This document shows positions 9,008-17,678 of a DNA stretch of 64,000 nt, piece after piece. The notes below the pieces were generated by a model that made no database searches, was not told the DNA's origin, and worked only from the letters and a program-made list of their open reading frames with translations. Position 1 is the stretch's first letter. The number at the start of each line of letters is the position of its first letter. The translations under genes were made by a program, and so were the position numbers. Location: contig JAGFNW010000003.1 in assembly GCA_017592665.1 (NCBI GenBank), positions 248,001 through 312,000 on the forward strand, read 5' to 3'. Origin of the DNA: Streptosporangiaceae bacterium NEAU-GS5 (GTDB lineage: Bacteria; Actinomycetota; Actinomycetes; Streptosporangiales; Streptosporangiaceae).

Positions 9008-9643
9008 ATGAGCCTCAGGCGCATCATCGGTGCAGGCGCCGGTCTCCTCCTCACCTGCAGCCTTCTATGGGCCTCTCCGGCCTCCGCCGCGGCAGTCAAG
9101 CCCGTCCCGATCACTCCGAAGACGTTCAGCGGGAGCGGCGACGACGTATTCCGGATCAGGGCCACCACCAGCCGCGGCATCGCCCTCATCCGGCACACGG
9201 GAGAGTCCAACTTCGCCGTCTGGACGCTCAAGTCGAGCGGCGCGAACAGCGAACTCATCGTGAACACGATCGGCGACTACACGGGCACCGTCGTCTTCGA
9301 CACCTACAGCTGGCACAAGACGGCAGGATTCAAGATCGAGGCCGACGGCACGTGGCGAGTCAGGGTGGCCCCGATCTCCTACGCGCCACTGTGGAAGTTC
9401 CTCAAGGCCACCGGTGTCGGCGACCAGGTCCTGAAGCTGAAGACCCCGATCAAGGGCTTCCACACGCTGCGATACAAGCACGCGGGCGGGTCGAACTTCG
9501 TCGTGTACGCGTTTCCGCTCAGCGGCAACGGCCACCTGCTGGTCAACAAGATCGGAAAGGTGTCGGGGAAGGTGACCATCCCCGCGGGCACGCGATACGT
9601 GTCCGTCCAGGCCGACGGCGCGTGGACGCTGACGCGCGGATAG
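9008..9643 (+). CDS. Secreted protein with two copies of a ~75-residue beta domain
   Basis: A 211-residue exported protein: signal peptide ending SPASAAA near residue 28, then two related segments. Each begins with a GD(D/Q)V turn, continues through (H/A)GxSNFxVxxL and ends with ...ADGxWxxx (about residues 45-120 and 137-211). The pattern suggests a duplicated small beta-sandwich domain exposed on the cell surface or released. No catalytic motif is seen and no known family is recognised. GGAGCCGGC precedes the ATG. It stands alone after the M15 peptidase gene. Confidence 0.82.
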   Translation: MSLRRIIGAGAGLLLTCSLLWASPASAAAVKPVPITPKTFSGSGDDVFRIRATTSRGIALIRHTGESNFAVWTLKSSGANSELIVNTIGDYTGTVVFDTYSWHKTAGFKIEADGTWRVRVAPISYAPLWKFLKATGVGDQVLKLKTPIKGFHTLRYKHAGGSNFVVYAFPLSGNGHLLVNKIGKVSGKVTIPAGTRYVSVQADGAWTLTRG

Positions 9644-9936
9644 GGCCGCCGTAGCCGGAAACGCCTCTGGCGCACCGCTCGAATGTCGGGCGAAACGGCC
9701 AGAGGCGGCTCGGCAAGCGAGACGACGCTGAAGATGACGATCCGCCTAGAGTGCGGCGGATGGTCGCGTCAATATGAGAAGCTCACGGAGTTCGCGAGTG
9801 ATGGGGTTACGCTAACGCGCGCAATGGGGCAGATCGGGAAGGATGGCTTACCACTACATAACGATCAGTCATCGGGGCCGTCACATCTCTGCTCATGTGC
9901 CCGGCGACCTGCTTGTCTTCGCAGCAGGAGGTGCCG

Positions 9937-10188
9937 ATGTCAGGTTGGCTCCATTCAGGACCAATCCCCCAGCCCTGGCCACCCGATCTTTACCAGGTGA
10001 CCATCACCCGTCCCGCCCCGGACTTCACCACGGTCGACGGCTACCACTACGCCGAGTTCGCCCGTGATGCCGCGATCCACGTGACGGAGGCCGGTTTGGC
10101 GATCCAGGTGAAGGTCATCCGGCTCGCGGATGGGAAGGTGCTGTACGACCTGCAGAGCGGCCTCAGCCTCCCGGCCGACTCCTGGTGA
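9937..10188 (+). CDS. Small conserved-looking protein, function unknown
   Basis: An 83-residue cytosolic protein (MSGWLHSGPIPQPWPPDLYQV...) with alternating hydrophobic residues consistent with a beta-rich fold. The ATG at 9937 was chosen because AGGAGG lies seven bases upstream, an unusually good ribosome site; the frame is open further upstream but without one. The 290 bases before it hold no other gene I can support. No family is recognised. Confidence 0.65.
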   Translation: MSGWLHSGPIPQPWPPDLYQVTITRPAPDFTTVDGYHYAEFARDAAIHVTEAGLAIQVKVIRLADGKVLYDLQSGLSLPADSW

Positions 10189-10200
10189 GCCGCTTGCGAT

Positions 10201-10293
10201 GATCAGCGGGCAGTGAGCCCTCTTGCGTCGATCAACGGACGTTAGCCCTTTGCGATCAACGGGCAGTTAGCCCCTTTGCCTCGATCAGCGGGC
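10201..10293. repeat. Four degenerate tandem units copying the merR 3' end
   Basis: Units beginning GATCAGCGGGC or GATCAACGG start at 10201, 10230, 10254 and 10283 (24-29 bases each). The last unit overlaps the final codons and stop of the merR-type gene on the minus strand (reverse complement GCCCGCTGATC, Ala-Arg-stop). The other units look like worn copies of this gene end extending outward. Confidence 0.8.
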
Positions 10294-11073
10294 CGCGCGG
10301 ACGGCCTCGATGTATTCGATGATCTTCGGGAAGTCTTCAGGCTGCAACCACTCGATCTGATTGCTGATCCCGGTGCTGATCTCGGCCTTGTGGTCGCGCC
10401 ACATGGCCTTGCCCGAAGCGTTGATGCCTTCGTTCGCCTGCTCGTCGTCGGTCTTGAAGGGGGTCGCCAATCCCTCCCAGCGGGCGGCCAGGTCGCGGAC
10501 CTCCCGGTCGTCCACCAGCGTGCCGGCGTCGACGTGCTGCTTGAGCGCGCGCACGAGCTCCAGCCACTGCCTCTTGGTGGCCACGATGAGCTCCTCTCCT
10601 GCCTCCTCCCGGCGGCGGGCGAGCAGGTCGCGCTGTTCTTGCGTGAAATAGGTCTCGTACACGGAAATCATCTCCAAGGTCGACATGAACTGGTCCGGGT
10701 CAGGCATCACCTTCGCGTCGAGCTGATCGAGCAGGCCGCTGAGATGCCGGCTCAGCTGGGCCACGCGGATGCCGTGCATCTCGAGCTCGGCCACCTGGGC
10801 CGCCAGCAGGTCACGCAACGTGGCAAGGTCGTCGTTGGAGTGCTCGAGCGCCTTGGCGATCTCCCCTAGGCTGAGGCCGAAGCTGCGGAGCGCCCGTACG
10901 CGGTAGAGACGCCGCACATTGGCCGCCGTGTAGCGGCGGTGGCCCGACGAGGTCCGCCCCGCAGGACGGACGAGGCCGATCTCGTCGTAGTGGTAGAGCG
11001 TGCGCACGGTGATCCCGGTCTTGTGGGAGACCTCACCGATGCTCCAGCGCTCGCCGGCGTCGTCTTCGTGCAT
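10285..11073 (-). CDS. MerR-family regulator with TipAS-like C-terminal domain
   Basis: A 262-residue regulator. Residues 9-80 form the MerR DNA-binding domain (WSIGEVSHKTGITVRTLYHYDEIGL, then the wing and a dimer helix); residues 140-255 resemble the TipAS antibiotic-binding domain, an all-alpha globin-like fold that in TipAL binds thiopeptides. The family activates promoters with long 19-bp spacers and usually controls its own gene. It is divergent from the NUDIX gene with only 56 bases between starts, so the two likely share a control region. No drug-efflux gene is adjacent. Confidence 0.9.
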   Translation of the reverse strand: MHEDDAGERWSIGEVSHKTGITVRTLYHYDEIGLVRPAGRTSSGHRRYTAANVRRLYRVRALRSFGLSLGEIAKALEHSNDDLATLRDLLAAQVAELEMHGIRVAQLSRHLSGLLDQLDAKVMPDPDQFMSTLEMISVYETYFTQEQRDLLARRREEAGEELIVATKRQWLELVRALKQHVDAGTLVDDREVRDLAARWEGLATPFKTDDEQANEGINASGKAMWRDHKAEISTGISNQIEWLQPEDFPKIIEYIEAVRAAR

Positions 11074-11129
11074 GCTCAGAACGTAGGTCCTCCCGCCACG
11101 GGAGGTGCAAGAGCGGGCAGGATGGTCGC

Positions 11130-12002
11130 ATGGCGGCGAAGGACGGAGACGGCTGGGCCCAGTGCGGCCGCGGACACCAACACTGGGGAATCCACGGCGC
11201 GACCGGGCTCCTCGCCGTCCATCACGCCTCCGACGGCGGGCCGTATGTGCTGATGCAGAAACGATCCTGGTGGAGCCATCACGGCGGCACGTGGGGCCTG
11301 CCGGGCGGCGCCATGGACAGCCATGAGGACGCGATCGCCGGCGCGCTCCGCGAGGCCTGGGAAGAGGCGGCGCTGACCCGCGACCTGCTCCAGGTCCGGG
11401 GCGTCTTCATCGACGACCACGGCGGGTGGACATTCCAGACGGTGATCGCCGAAGCCGGCACGCGTTTCAAGGCTTCTCCCGCCAACGGCGAGAGTTCGGC
11501 CATGCTGTGGGTGGCGGTCGAGGAAGTCGCCGCCAAAAAGCTCCATCCCGGGTTCGCCGAGACGTGGCCCCTGATCCGTGAGGTGCTCCACCCCTTGATG
11601 ATCATCCTGGACGCGGCCAACATCATCGGCGCGCGCGCCGAGCACGGCTGGTGGCGCGACCGCGCGGGAGCCACCGCTCGTCTGATCGAAGAGATCGGAA
11701 GACTCGTCCCGTACGGCTTGCGCCTGCCGTCCCCCACTCCGCTCGCGCAGACGTTCCCGCAGGTGGTCATCGTCGTCGAGGGCGCCGCGCGGCCCGTGGC
11801 CGACGCGCCCGCGCCGCCCGGGATCACCGTCACAGCCGCCAGTGGCAGCGGCGACGACGCCATCGTCGAGGCTGTACGGCAAGCCCGGCCGCACGAGCGC
11901 GTCCTTGTCGTCACCGCCGACCGCGCCCTGCGCGACCGCGTGACAGTCCTGGGGGCCGAAGTCACCGGCCCCCGCTGGCTCATCGACCAACTCGAAGCCT
12001 GA
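11130..12002 (+). CDS. NUDIX hydrolase fused to a NYN/PIN-like domain
   Basis: A 290-residue two-domain protein. The N-terminal half carries a NUDIX box, G-x5-E-x7-REA-WEEAA at about residues 59-81, for hydrolysis of a nucleoside diphosphate-linked compound. The C-terminal half (from about residue 155) has DAANIIG, GDDAIVEAV and VLVVTADRALRDRV, with acidic residues at the positions typical of NYN/YacP-like PIN-fold nucleases. The combination suggests a house-cleaning enzyme acting on modified nucleotides or RNA ends, but the substrate is unknown. It is divergent from the MerR-type gene. Confidence 0.87.
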   Translation: MAAKDGDGWAQCGRGHQHWGIHGATGLLAVHHASDGGPYVLMQKRSWWSHHGGTWGLPGGAMDSHEDAIAGALREAWEEAALTRDLLQVRGVFIDDHGGWTFQTVIAEAGTRFKASPANGESSAMLWVAVEEVAAKKLHPGFAETWPLIREVLHPLMIILDAANIIGARAEHGWWRDRAGATARLIEEIGRLVPYGLRLPSPTPLAQTFPQVVIVVEGAARPVADAPAPPGITVTAASGSGDDAIVEAVRQARPHERVLVVTADRALRDRVTVLGAEVTGPRWLIDQLEA

Positions 12003-12108
12003 GCGAGCCACCGCGACAAGCCGTCCGCCCTGTGTACATCAGCGGGCGGGCGGCTGAAGCCTGTGGATAAGTTTCTGAGGCGGGGCGAGACTGTGCCAGG
12101 ATGACGGC

Positions 12109-13122
12109 GTGGTTGAGCGGATCGCACCTGAGGCACCGGCTGATTTGCCGCCGTCCGAGTGGGGGCGGAGGGCGGCGGTGGCGCCCGTCATGCCCTGGAT
12201 CTTCGCCGTCACCGTGCTGCTGCTCATCGCGGGCCGGTTCCTCCTCTCGCCTCATCTCACTGCGCCGGCCCTGCAGACCTGGGCGACGATCTTCGTCGCC
12301 ATCTGTGTGCAGGCGCTGCCCTTCCTGGTCCTCGGCGTGACCTTGTCGGCCGCGATCACCGCGTTCGTGCCGCCGTCGTTCTGGACGCGGGCGCTGCCTC
12401 GCCGGCCCTATGTCGCCGTTCCCGTCGCCGGCGTGGCCGGGGCGGTGCTGCCAGGATGTGAGTGCGCGTCGGTGCCGGTGGCGTCCGGTCTGATGGCGCG
12501 CGGCGTGACTCCGGCCGCGGCGCTGGCGTTTCTGCTGGCCTCGCCCGCGATTAATCCCGTGGTCATCGTGGCCACGGTGGTGGCGTTCCCGGGGCAGCCG
12601 ATGATGGCCGTGGCCCGGTTCGTCGCCTCGCTGGCCGTGTCCGTCCTGGTGGGGTGGTTCTGGTTACGGTTCGGCCGAGACGACTGGCTGCGCATCACCC
12701 GGCGCGAGACGGCCTCCGGCTCGAAGTGGGCGGCCTTCTACGAGGCGATGCGACACGATCTGCTCCACGCGGGCGGCTTCCTCGTCATCGGCGGAATCAC
12801 CGCGGCCACGCTCAACGTGGTCGTGCCGCGGACCTGGCTGACCTCGGTCGCCGGCGTGCCTGTCCTGTCAGTGGTCGTCCTCGCCCTGCTCGCCGTGCTG
12901 CTGTCCATCTGCTCAGAGGCGGACGCTTTCGTCGTCGCGTCGCTGACCGCTTTCTCACCGACCGCCAAGCTCGCGTTCCTGGTGATGGGCCCGATGGTCG
13001 ACCTCAAGCTGATCGCCCTCCAGATCGGCACGTTCGGCCGCGCCTTCGCCGCGCGCTTCGTTCCGCTGACCTTCACCCTGGCGATCGTCGTCAGCCTCGC
13101 GATCGGGCAGGTGCTGCTGTGA
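12109..13122 (+). CDS. UPF0718/ArsP-type permease
   Basis: A 337-residue inner-membrane protein with about eight hydrophobic segments. The family signatures PGCECASVPVASGL and LASPAINPVV in the first half, and SICSEADAFVVASL in the second, mark the DUF318/UPF0718 permease family, relatives of which export organoarsenicals or are linked to metal supply. The GTG at 12109 follows AGGATG. Its stop overlaps the GTG of the next gene by four bases; this permease plus TIGR03943 protein pairing is widespread in Gram-positive bacteria, and the two probably form one complex. Confidence 0.9.
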   Translation: MVERIAPEAPADLPPSEWGRRAAVAPVMPWIFAVTVLLLIAGRFLLSPHLTAPALQTWATIFVAICVQALPFLVLGVTLSAAITAFVPPSFWTRALPRRPYVAVPVAGVAGAVLPGCECASVPVASGLMARGVTPAAALAFLLASPAINPVVIVATVVAFPGQPMMAVARFVASLAVSVLVGWFWLRFGRDDWLRITRRETASGSKWAAFYEAMRHDLLHAGGFLVIGGITAATLNVVVPRTWLTSVAGVPVLSVVVLALLAVLLSICSEADAFVVASLTAFSPTAKLAFLVMGPMVDLKLIALQIGTFGRAFAARFVPLTFTLAIVVSLAIGQVLL

Positions 13123-14042
13123 ACCGGATGTCGCAAAGCCTGGTGCTCGTCCTTCTCGGCGGCGCCGTCCTGCGCATCACCGTCCTGTCGACGACCTACG
13201 TCAACTACGTGAAGCCCGCCTACCGCCCAATTCTCATCGCCGCCGGGCTGATCGTCCTGGTCCTCGGCATCATCGGCCTCGCCCAAGAGTGGCGCAAACC
13301 CCTCCTCACCGCAGAGCCCACCAACCCCCTCGACGCCGACCACGCCGGGCTCCATCCCACGGGACACGATCACGCGGGATTCGAACACACCGAGGTCGCC
13401 CACACACAGGCCGCCCACACACAGATCGCCCACACGCAGGTTGGAGATCCCCGGGTCGGAGACAGAGCCCTCAGCCAGGCAGCCGCCGCCGACCACGCCG
13501 GGCCCGAAACCGACGCGGTGAATGAGCACGGGCACAGTCACACGCGGGTTCCACGAGTGGCGTGGCTGTTGTGTCTCCCCGTCTTCGCCATCTTCCTGAT
13601 CGCGCCTCCGGCGCTCGGAGCGTTCGCGGCCCGTTCCGAAGAGCCGCCGCCACGACCCCCGGCGCCCATCGACGCCTACCATCCGCTTTCCGCGCCGGTC
13701 AACGAGATGACACTGGGCGAGTTCGTGGGCCGCGCCTGGGAAGACTCGAAGCGCACTTTGACCGGGAAGACTGTCCGTCTGGTCGGCTTCGTAGTGCCGT
13801 CCACCAAGCGCAAAGACCGGTGGTATGTCGCGCGGATGCAGATCAGCTGCTGCGCGGCCGACGCTGTCGCGCTGAAGGTGGCCATCCTCGGCGCGGCCCA
13901 GCCACCTGAAAACCAGTGGGTCGAGGTCACCGGCACCTGGGTTCCTCCGCAGAGCACCAAGATTCCCAACGGCACCGTCGCCCCAGAAGTGACCGCCACC
14001 CAGGTGACCCTCATCCCCCAGCCGTCCGAGCCCTACGAATAG
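13119..14042 (+). CDS. TIGR03943-family membrane protein with His-rich loop
   Basis: A 307-residue protein with two N-terminal hydrophobic segments, a long loop of His/Asp/Thr, a third membrane segment and a C-terminal soluble domain with GKTVRLVGFV and an SCCAAD motif. This is the usual partner of UPF0718 permeases. The loop here is unusual: it contains HAGLHPTGHDHAGFEH, then three near copies of AHTQ(A/I/V), and later HGHSH, a clear metal-binding character. The GTG start overlaps the permease stop (GTGA at 13119-13122). Metal or metalloid transport is inferred from the loop and the partner. Confidence 0.88.
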   Translation: MNRMSQSLVLVLLGGAVLRITVLSTTYVNYVKPAYRPILIAAGLIVLVLGIIGLAQEWRKPLLTAEPTNPLDADHAGLHPTGHDHAGFEHTEVAHTQAAHTQIAHTQVGDPRVGDRALSQAAAADHAGPETDAVNEHGHSHTRVPRVAWLLCLPVFAIFLIAPPALGAFAARSEEPPPRPPAPIDAYHPLSAPVNEMTLGEFVGRAWEDSKRTLTGKTVRLVGFVVPSTKRKDRWYVARMQISCCAADAVALKVAILGAAQPPENQWVEVTGTWVPPQSTKIPNGTVAPEVTATQVTLIPQPSEPYE

Positions 14043-14648
14043 CCCGCGAGAGCCTTAGGCCGGGGAACTTTGTCCTGCGTAGCGTCAGCCGACCGCGGAC
14101 GGTGGCGGCGTGCGCGCTTCGCGCCCGTTGCTTCGGGGCGTCATCGAGGCGCTGCGTGGGTCGACGCCGTGGGGAGCGGTAGCTCTGTGGTGGACGCCGG
14201 GCAGGGGGATCTCGGCGTCCACCCCAGATGGAGGGGCTCGCGGTCCAGCGCGGGGATACCGGACCGCGGTGTGCCGATCCAGTAGGGCGGCACAGGTGCC
14301 GACCCAAAGGACCGGCGGGGTTGCCGGCCAAGAGCCGGCGGGGTGGCCAGCCCGGCGAGGGGACGTGCCGGGCCGGCCGGGAAAAAAGCTTGTGGGCTTT
14401 ACGCCTCTGCTTTTCACTCTACCCAGCAAAAGCCCAGGTCAAGCCTCCGTCTTGGCACGCGAAATCTCCGCAAAGGATGGCCGCTGGAGTAAAACCCTTG
14501 CCGCATCGGCCTTACAGAAGCCCACAGCCACCTATCCGAGCATCACTGTGACATTGCTCACACGTTTGTGTGGGCCAGCCGCCGCTCAGGGCGGTCAAAG
14601 GGCCGCGACGGGTTGCCGCGAAGCCCGCTAAGGTTGTCGTGCGGTCCT
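14043..14648. other. 606-base stretch without a convincing gene, containing inverted repeats
   Basis: No reading frame here resembles a known protein. Two inverted repeats stand out: GGTGGACGCCG/CGGCGTCCACC at 14189-14223, and a longer imperfect one at 14388-14444 (GCTTG-TGGGCTTT paired with AAAGCCCA-GGT-CAAGC). The segment 14381-14530 is less GC-rich than its surroundings. A terminator for the permease operon and an unannotated small RNA are both possible; I saw no match to SRP RNA, tmRNA or RNase P RNA. Confidence 0.5.
14388..14444. other. Imperfect 13-bp inverted repeat, candidate structured RNA
   Basis: GCTTGTGGGCTTT (14388-14400) can pair with AAAGCCCA (14429-14436) and CAAGC (14440-14444), leaving a three-base bulge and a 28-base loop that itself contains GCTTTT/AAAAGC. 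It lies in the gene-poor segment before tRNA-Ser. The strand cannot be decided from sequence alone. Confidence 0.4.
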
Positions 14649-14735
14649 GGAGGGTTCGCATAGTGGACTAGTGCAGCCGCCTTGAAAGCGGCCAGGCCAG
14701 CGATGGTCTCGTGGGTTCGAATCCCACACCCTCCG
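14649..14735 (+). tRNA. tRNA-Ser (anticodon TGA)
   Basis: The acceptor arms GGAGGGT and ACCCTCC pair fully; the anticodon stem GCCGC/GCGGC encloses CTTGAAA, giving anticodon TGA for UCA codons. A long variable arm marks a class II tRNA, and the T-arm GTGGGTTCGAATCCCAC is standard. The discriminator is G, and CCA is encoded directly after it (14736-14738). Confidence 0.96.
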
Positions 14736-15191
14736 CCAAATCCATCCCAGCCCCTGCGGCACACCTCCCCTGCAAACCAGAGCGCCGAGTCGGTGAATGT
14801 CCAGGTCGACTTCCGGCCGACTGTCGGCACCGCCTGGGCCGTCCAGCAGGTGTGGTGCAGTGTGGTGCGGTGTCGGCTGGCGTGCTGTCGGTGAGGTGAT
14901 CGCCGCGGTCCAGCGCATGCGAAAACGCTCGCGGTGCGCAAGACCGGGTGGCGGTGCGCAAGACCGAGTGGCGGCGCAAGACCAGGTGGCGGCGCGGGAT
15001 CCGCGGGGCCCGGCGTGGTGCGGGACTCGGGGTGCGGGATTCGCGGGGGCCCGGCGTGGTGCGGGACTCGGGGGTCGCAGTGCGGGATCCCGCGGACACC
15101 GGTCACGGGCGGCCGGAGTCCACAGGCGGGGGTCCATGGGCGGGGATCCGTGGGCGGGGTCCGCGGGTGTGGGAGGGCTGGGGGTGAGGAG
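14736..15191. repeat. Gene-free stretch with short tandem repeats downstream of the EspI-like gene
   Basis: Between tRNA-Ser and the 3' end of the EspI-like gene there is no supported gene. From about 14932 three units of GCGCAAGACC(G/A)(G/A)GTGGCG run in tandem; from about 14996 a roughly 41-base unit containing CCCGGCGTGGTGCGGGACTC occurs twice. Both look like recent slippage products in very GC-rich DNA. Confidence 0.7.
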
Positions 15192-17564
15192 TCAGAGTTG
15201 GTCGGGGAGTTCGGAGAATCTGGGTTGCTGCATGCCGGCGAAGCCGTCGCCGACGGCGGCGGCCAAGCGGAGGTAGGCGTCGCGGGTGGGCTCCTGGAGG
15301 CTGTCGAGGTCGATCTCGGCGCCCTCTTCCAGATGCGGGTCGTACGGCACGCGGATGACGGCGCGGCAGCGCGCGGCGAAGTGCTCTTCCAGGCGCTTGA
15401 GGTCGATCGCGGTCTTGGAGCGGGGCCGTACGCTGCACAGAACGACGGACGCGGCCTTGACCAGGTCGCCGTAGTGGTGCGCCTCCAGCCAGTCGAGGGT
15501 GGCGGACGCCGCGCGGGCGCCGTCGACCGACGGGGAGCTGACCAGCACGAGCTGGTCGGCGAACCCGAGTACGCCCGACATGGCCGAGTGGAGCAGACCG
15601 GTGCCGCAGTCGGTGATGCAGATCGAGTAGAAGTTTTCCAGGACCTGCGCGACCGCCTGGTAGTCGGCGGCCGAGAAAGCCTCGGAGACCGAGGGGTCAC
15701 GGTCGGAGCCGAGGATCTCCAGGCGGGCCGGGGTCTGCGAGGTGAAGGCGCGAATGTCCACGTAGCGCCGGATCTGGCCGCGCTCGTTGAGCAGGTCACG
15801 GATGGTGGCCGCGGTCTCCAGCTTCACCTTGTCCGAGAGCGTTCCACGGTCAGGGTTGGCGTCAACGGCGATCACGCGGTCGCCACGCACATGGGCGAGG
15901 GTCGCGCCGAGGCCGACCGTTGTCGTGGTCTTGCCGACGCCGCCCTTGAGGCTGAGCACGGCGACGCGGTGGTGTCCGGCGGCGACAGGCGTACGCGCGC
16001 GGTTGAGCAGTTCGCGCTCGCGGCGTACCTCGGATGACTCGCCGGGCTTGATCAGACCGGCGGAGGCTTTATAAACAAGGCGGCGCCAGCCGCCGACCGG
16101 AGCGTTCCGACGGCCCTTGAGCAGGGCCGCGGGGTCGAGGCTGTCCGCGGACGGCCGCGAGGACGTGGCCTTGCGCGGCGGCATGCTGAAGGTCGGGGTC
16201 GGCGGCGGGGCGAGACGGCGGCGTGGCTGGTAGGCCTCGCGGGCCGAACCCCCACCGGTCCCGGTGGATCCGGAGGGCGTGGACGCGTTGGAGCCGGTGG
16301 CCTCGGCGCGGTCCGAGAATCGGCCTCCGGGGGTGTCATGGGCAGGGAAGCCTGATTCGGGGGTGGGGAAGGCGGACTCGTGACTCCCAAAACCTGAGTC
16401 GTGGCTGCCGAAGCCCGGATCATGACTTCCGAAGGTGGATTCGTGCGCCCCGAAACCCGAGTCGTGGCTCCCGAACGTCGAGTCTCTGGTGCCGAAGCCG
16501 CCGTCACGGGTGTCGAAGGCCGCGTCGTGGCCGCCGGTGGCCGAGTCGTGGCCGAAGCCGGCGTCGCGGGTGGCAAAGCCGCTGTCGCGGTCGAACGACT
16601 GACGCTCCTCGACCTGCTCGTCGTCGCGAAGATCGCGGATGTCACGAAGATCGCGGTGGGCGCGCGGATCCCGGTGTTCTCCGCTGCGTGGGTCCCGATG
16701 TTCTCCGCTGCGCGGATCCCGGTGTTCTCCGCGTGGGTCGCGGTGCTCCCCGGTGTTGTAGGTGTCGAAGCCGAAGTTGGGGGCCTGCTCGCCACGTGGA
16801 GCGGTCCCGAACGCGGTGGTGCTGCGGATCTGATCCGCGGGCTCGGCCGGCGTCTCGGCATTCTCGGCGGGCGCGCCGGGCTGGTCGGACACGGGCACGG
16901 CGGGCTCCAGCCAACCGCGAACCTCGTCGTCCTTGCCCAAGGCACCCGAAGCACCCGAAGCACCCGAGGCGCCCGAAGCGCCATGAGTGGCCGAAGCGCC
17001 AGGCGCGCCCGAGCCGCCGCCTGAAGCACCCGCACTGCCCGGACCACCGGGAACGTACGGCGCGCGGGCGTCGACATCCGACCCGAAGGCGCCAAGGTTG
17101 TAGGAGTCGGTGTCGATCGGCGATTCGGCGAACGCGCCACGCCCGAAGGTGATTCGCGGGGAACTCAGCGGCGGCGAGCCGAAGGCTCCGCCAAGGGCGG
17201 ATGGCGCCGCGTCGCCGTCGGTGACGGCCGGCTGCTCGCCTGTGTCCTCCTCGTCCGAGGTGTCTGCCTCGGACGTCTCCGACTCTTCGAGCACGGTCAT
17301 GGACGACGATCCGTACGCCGAGTCCATGCTGCGGAACAGCGGGCCGGACGCCGGCTCCGCGGGAACGGACTGCCAGGGATCCTGGGGGTAAGGCGACGCG
17401 GGCGGCGGCTCCTCAACAGCGGGCGCCGAAGACTGCCCGGCCAGGGACTTGGCGGTGACCGCGCTGACCGCGATCTCTACCTCGTCGGGCATGTCCTTGA
17501 TCGCGTCGAGCCATGCGAGCTGGTCCTCGAGAGAATGGGGATCCTCACGATCGTGTCTCGCCAC
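15192..17564 (-). CDS. EspI-like MinD/ParA-family ATPase with long repetitive disordered N-terminus
   Basis: A 790-residue protein. The last 270 residues form a MinD/ParA ATPase: deviant Walker A in LSLKGGVGKTTTT, followed by VDANPDRGTLSDK. The preceding segment GGWRRLVYKASAGLIKPGES is typical of actinobacterial EspI-like proteins linked to type VII secretion. The first 450 residues are disordered and repetitive: GASGASGASG, four copies of GEHRDPRS, then about ten copies of a FGSHDSGFG-type unit. No ESX genes are in the window, so the link to secretion is by family only. The repeats probably vary between strains. It is divergent from the quinone oxidoreductase gene. Confidence 0.85.
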   Translation of the reverse strand: MARHDREDPHSLEDQLAWLDAIKDMPDEVEIAVSAVTAKSLAGQSSAPAVEEPPPASPYPQDPWQSVPAEPASGPLFRSMDSAYGSSSMTVLEESETSEADTSDEEDTGEQPAVTDGDAAPSALGGAFGSPPLSSPRITFGRGAFAESPIDTDSYNLGAFGSDVDARAPYVPGGPGSAGASGGGSGAPGASATHGASGASGASGASGALGKDDEVRGWLEPAVPVSDQPGAPAENAETPAEPADQIRSTTAFGTAPRGEQAPNFGFDTYNTGEHRDPRGEHRDPRSGEHRDPRSGEHRDPRAHRDLRDIRDLRDDEQVEERQSFDRDSGFATRDAGFGHDSATGGHDAAFDTRDGGFGTRDSTFGSHDSGFGAHESTFGSHDPGFGSHDSGFGSHESAFPTPESGFPAHDTPGGRFSDRAEATGSNASTPSGSTGTGGGSAREAYQPRRRLAPPPTPTFSMPPRKATSSRPSADSLDPAALLKGRRNAPVGGWRRLVYKASAGLIKPGESSEVRRERELLNRARTPVAAGHHRVAVLSLKGGVGKTTTTVGLGATLAHVRGDRVIAVDANPDRGTLSDKVKLETAATIRDLLNERGQIRRYVDIRAFTSQTPARLEILGSDRDPSVSEAFSAADYQAVAQVLENFYSICITDCGTGLLHSAMSGVLGFADQLVLVSSPSVDGARAASATLDWLEAHHYGDLVKAASVVLCSVRPRSKTAIDLKRLEEHFAARCRAVIRVPYDPHLEEGAEIDLDSLQEPTRDAYLRLAAAVGDGFAGMQQPRFSELPDQL

Positions 17565-17678
17565 CGTGTTCCCCCTTGGGATGGGCTAAAGAGGCAGCCA
17601 ACATATTGCAGATTAGCGCCCCGTTTAACGCCGAATGAGGGCAACCGTACAGTTGGCGGCGACGATACCTTACGACAT

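Noticed and set aside
14110-14631. 173-residue plus-strand frame before tRNA-Ser
   Set aside because: No family likeness, no ribosome site, and it runs through the inverted repeats.
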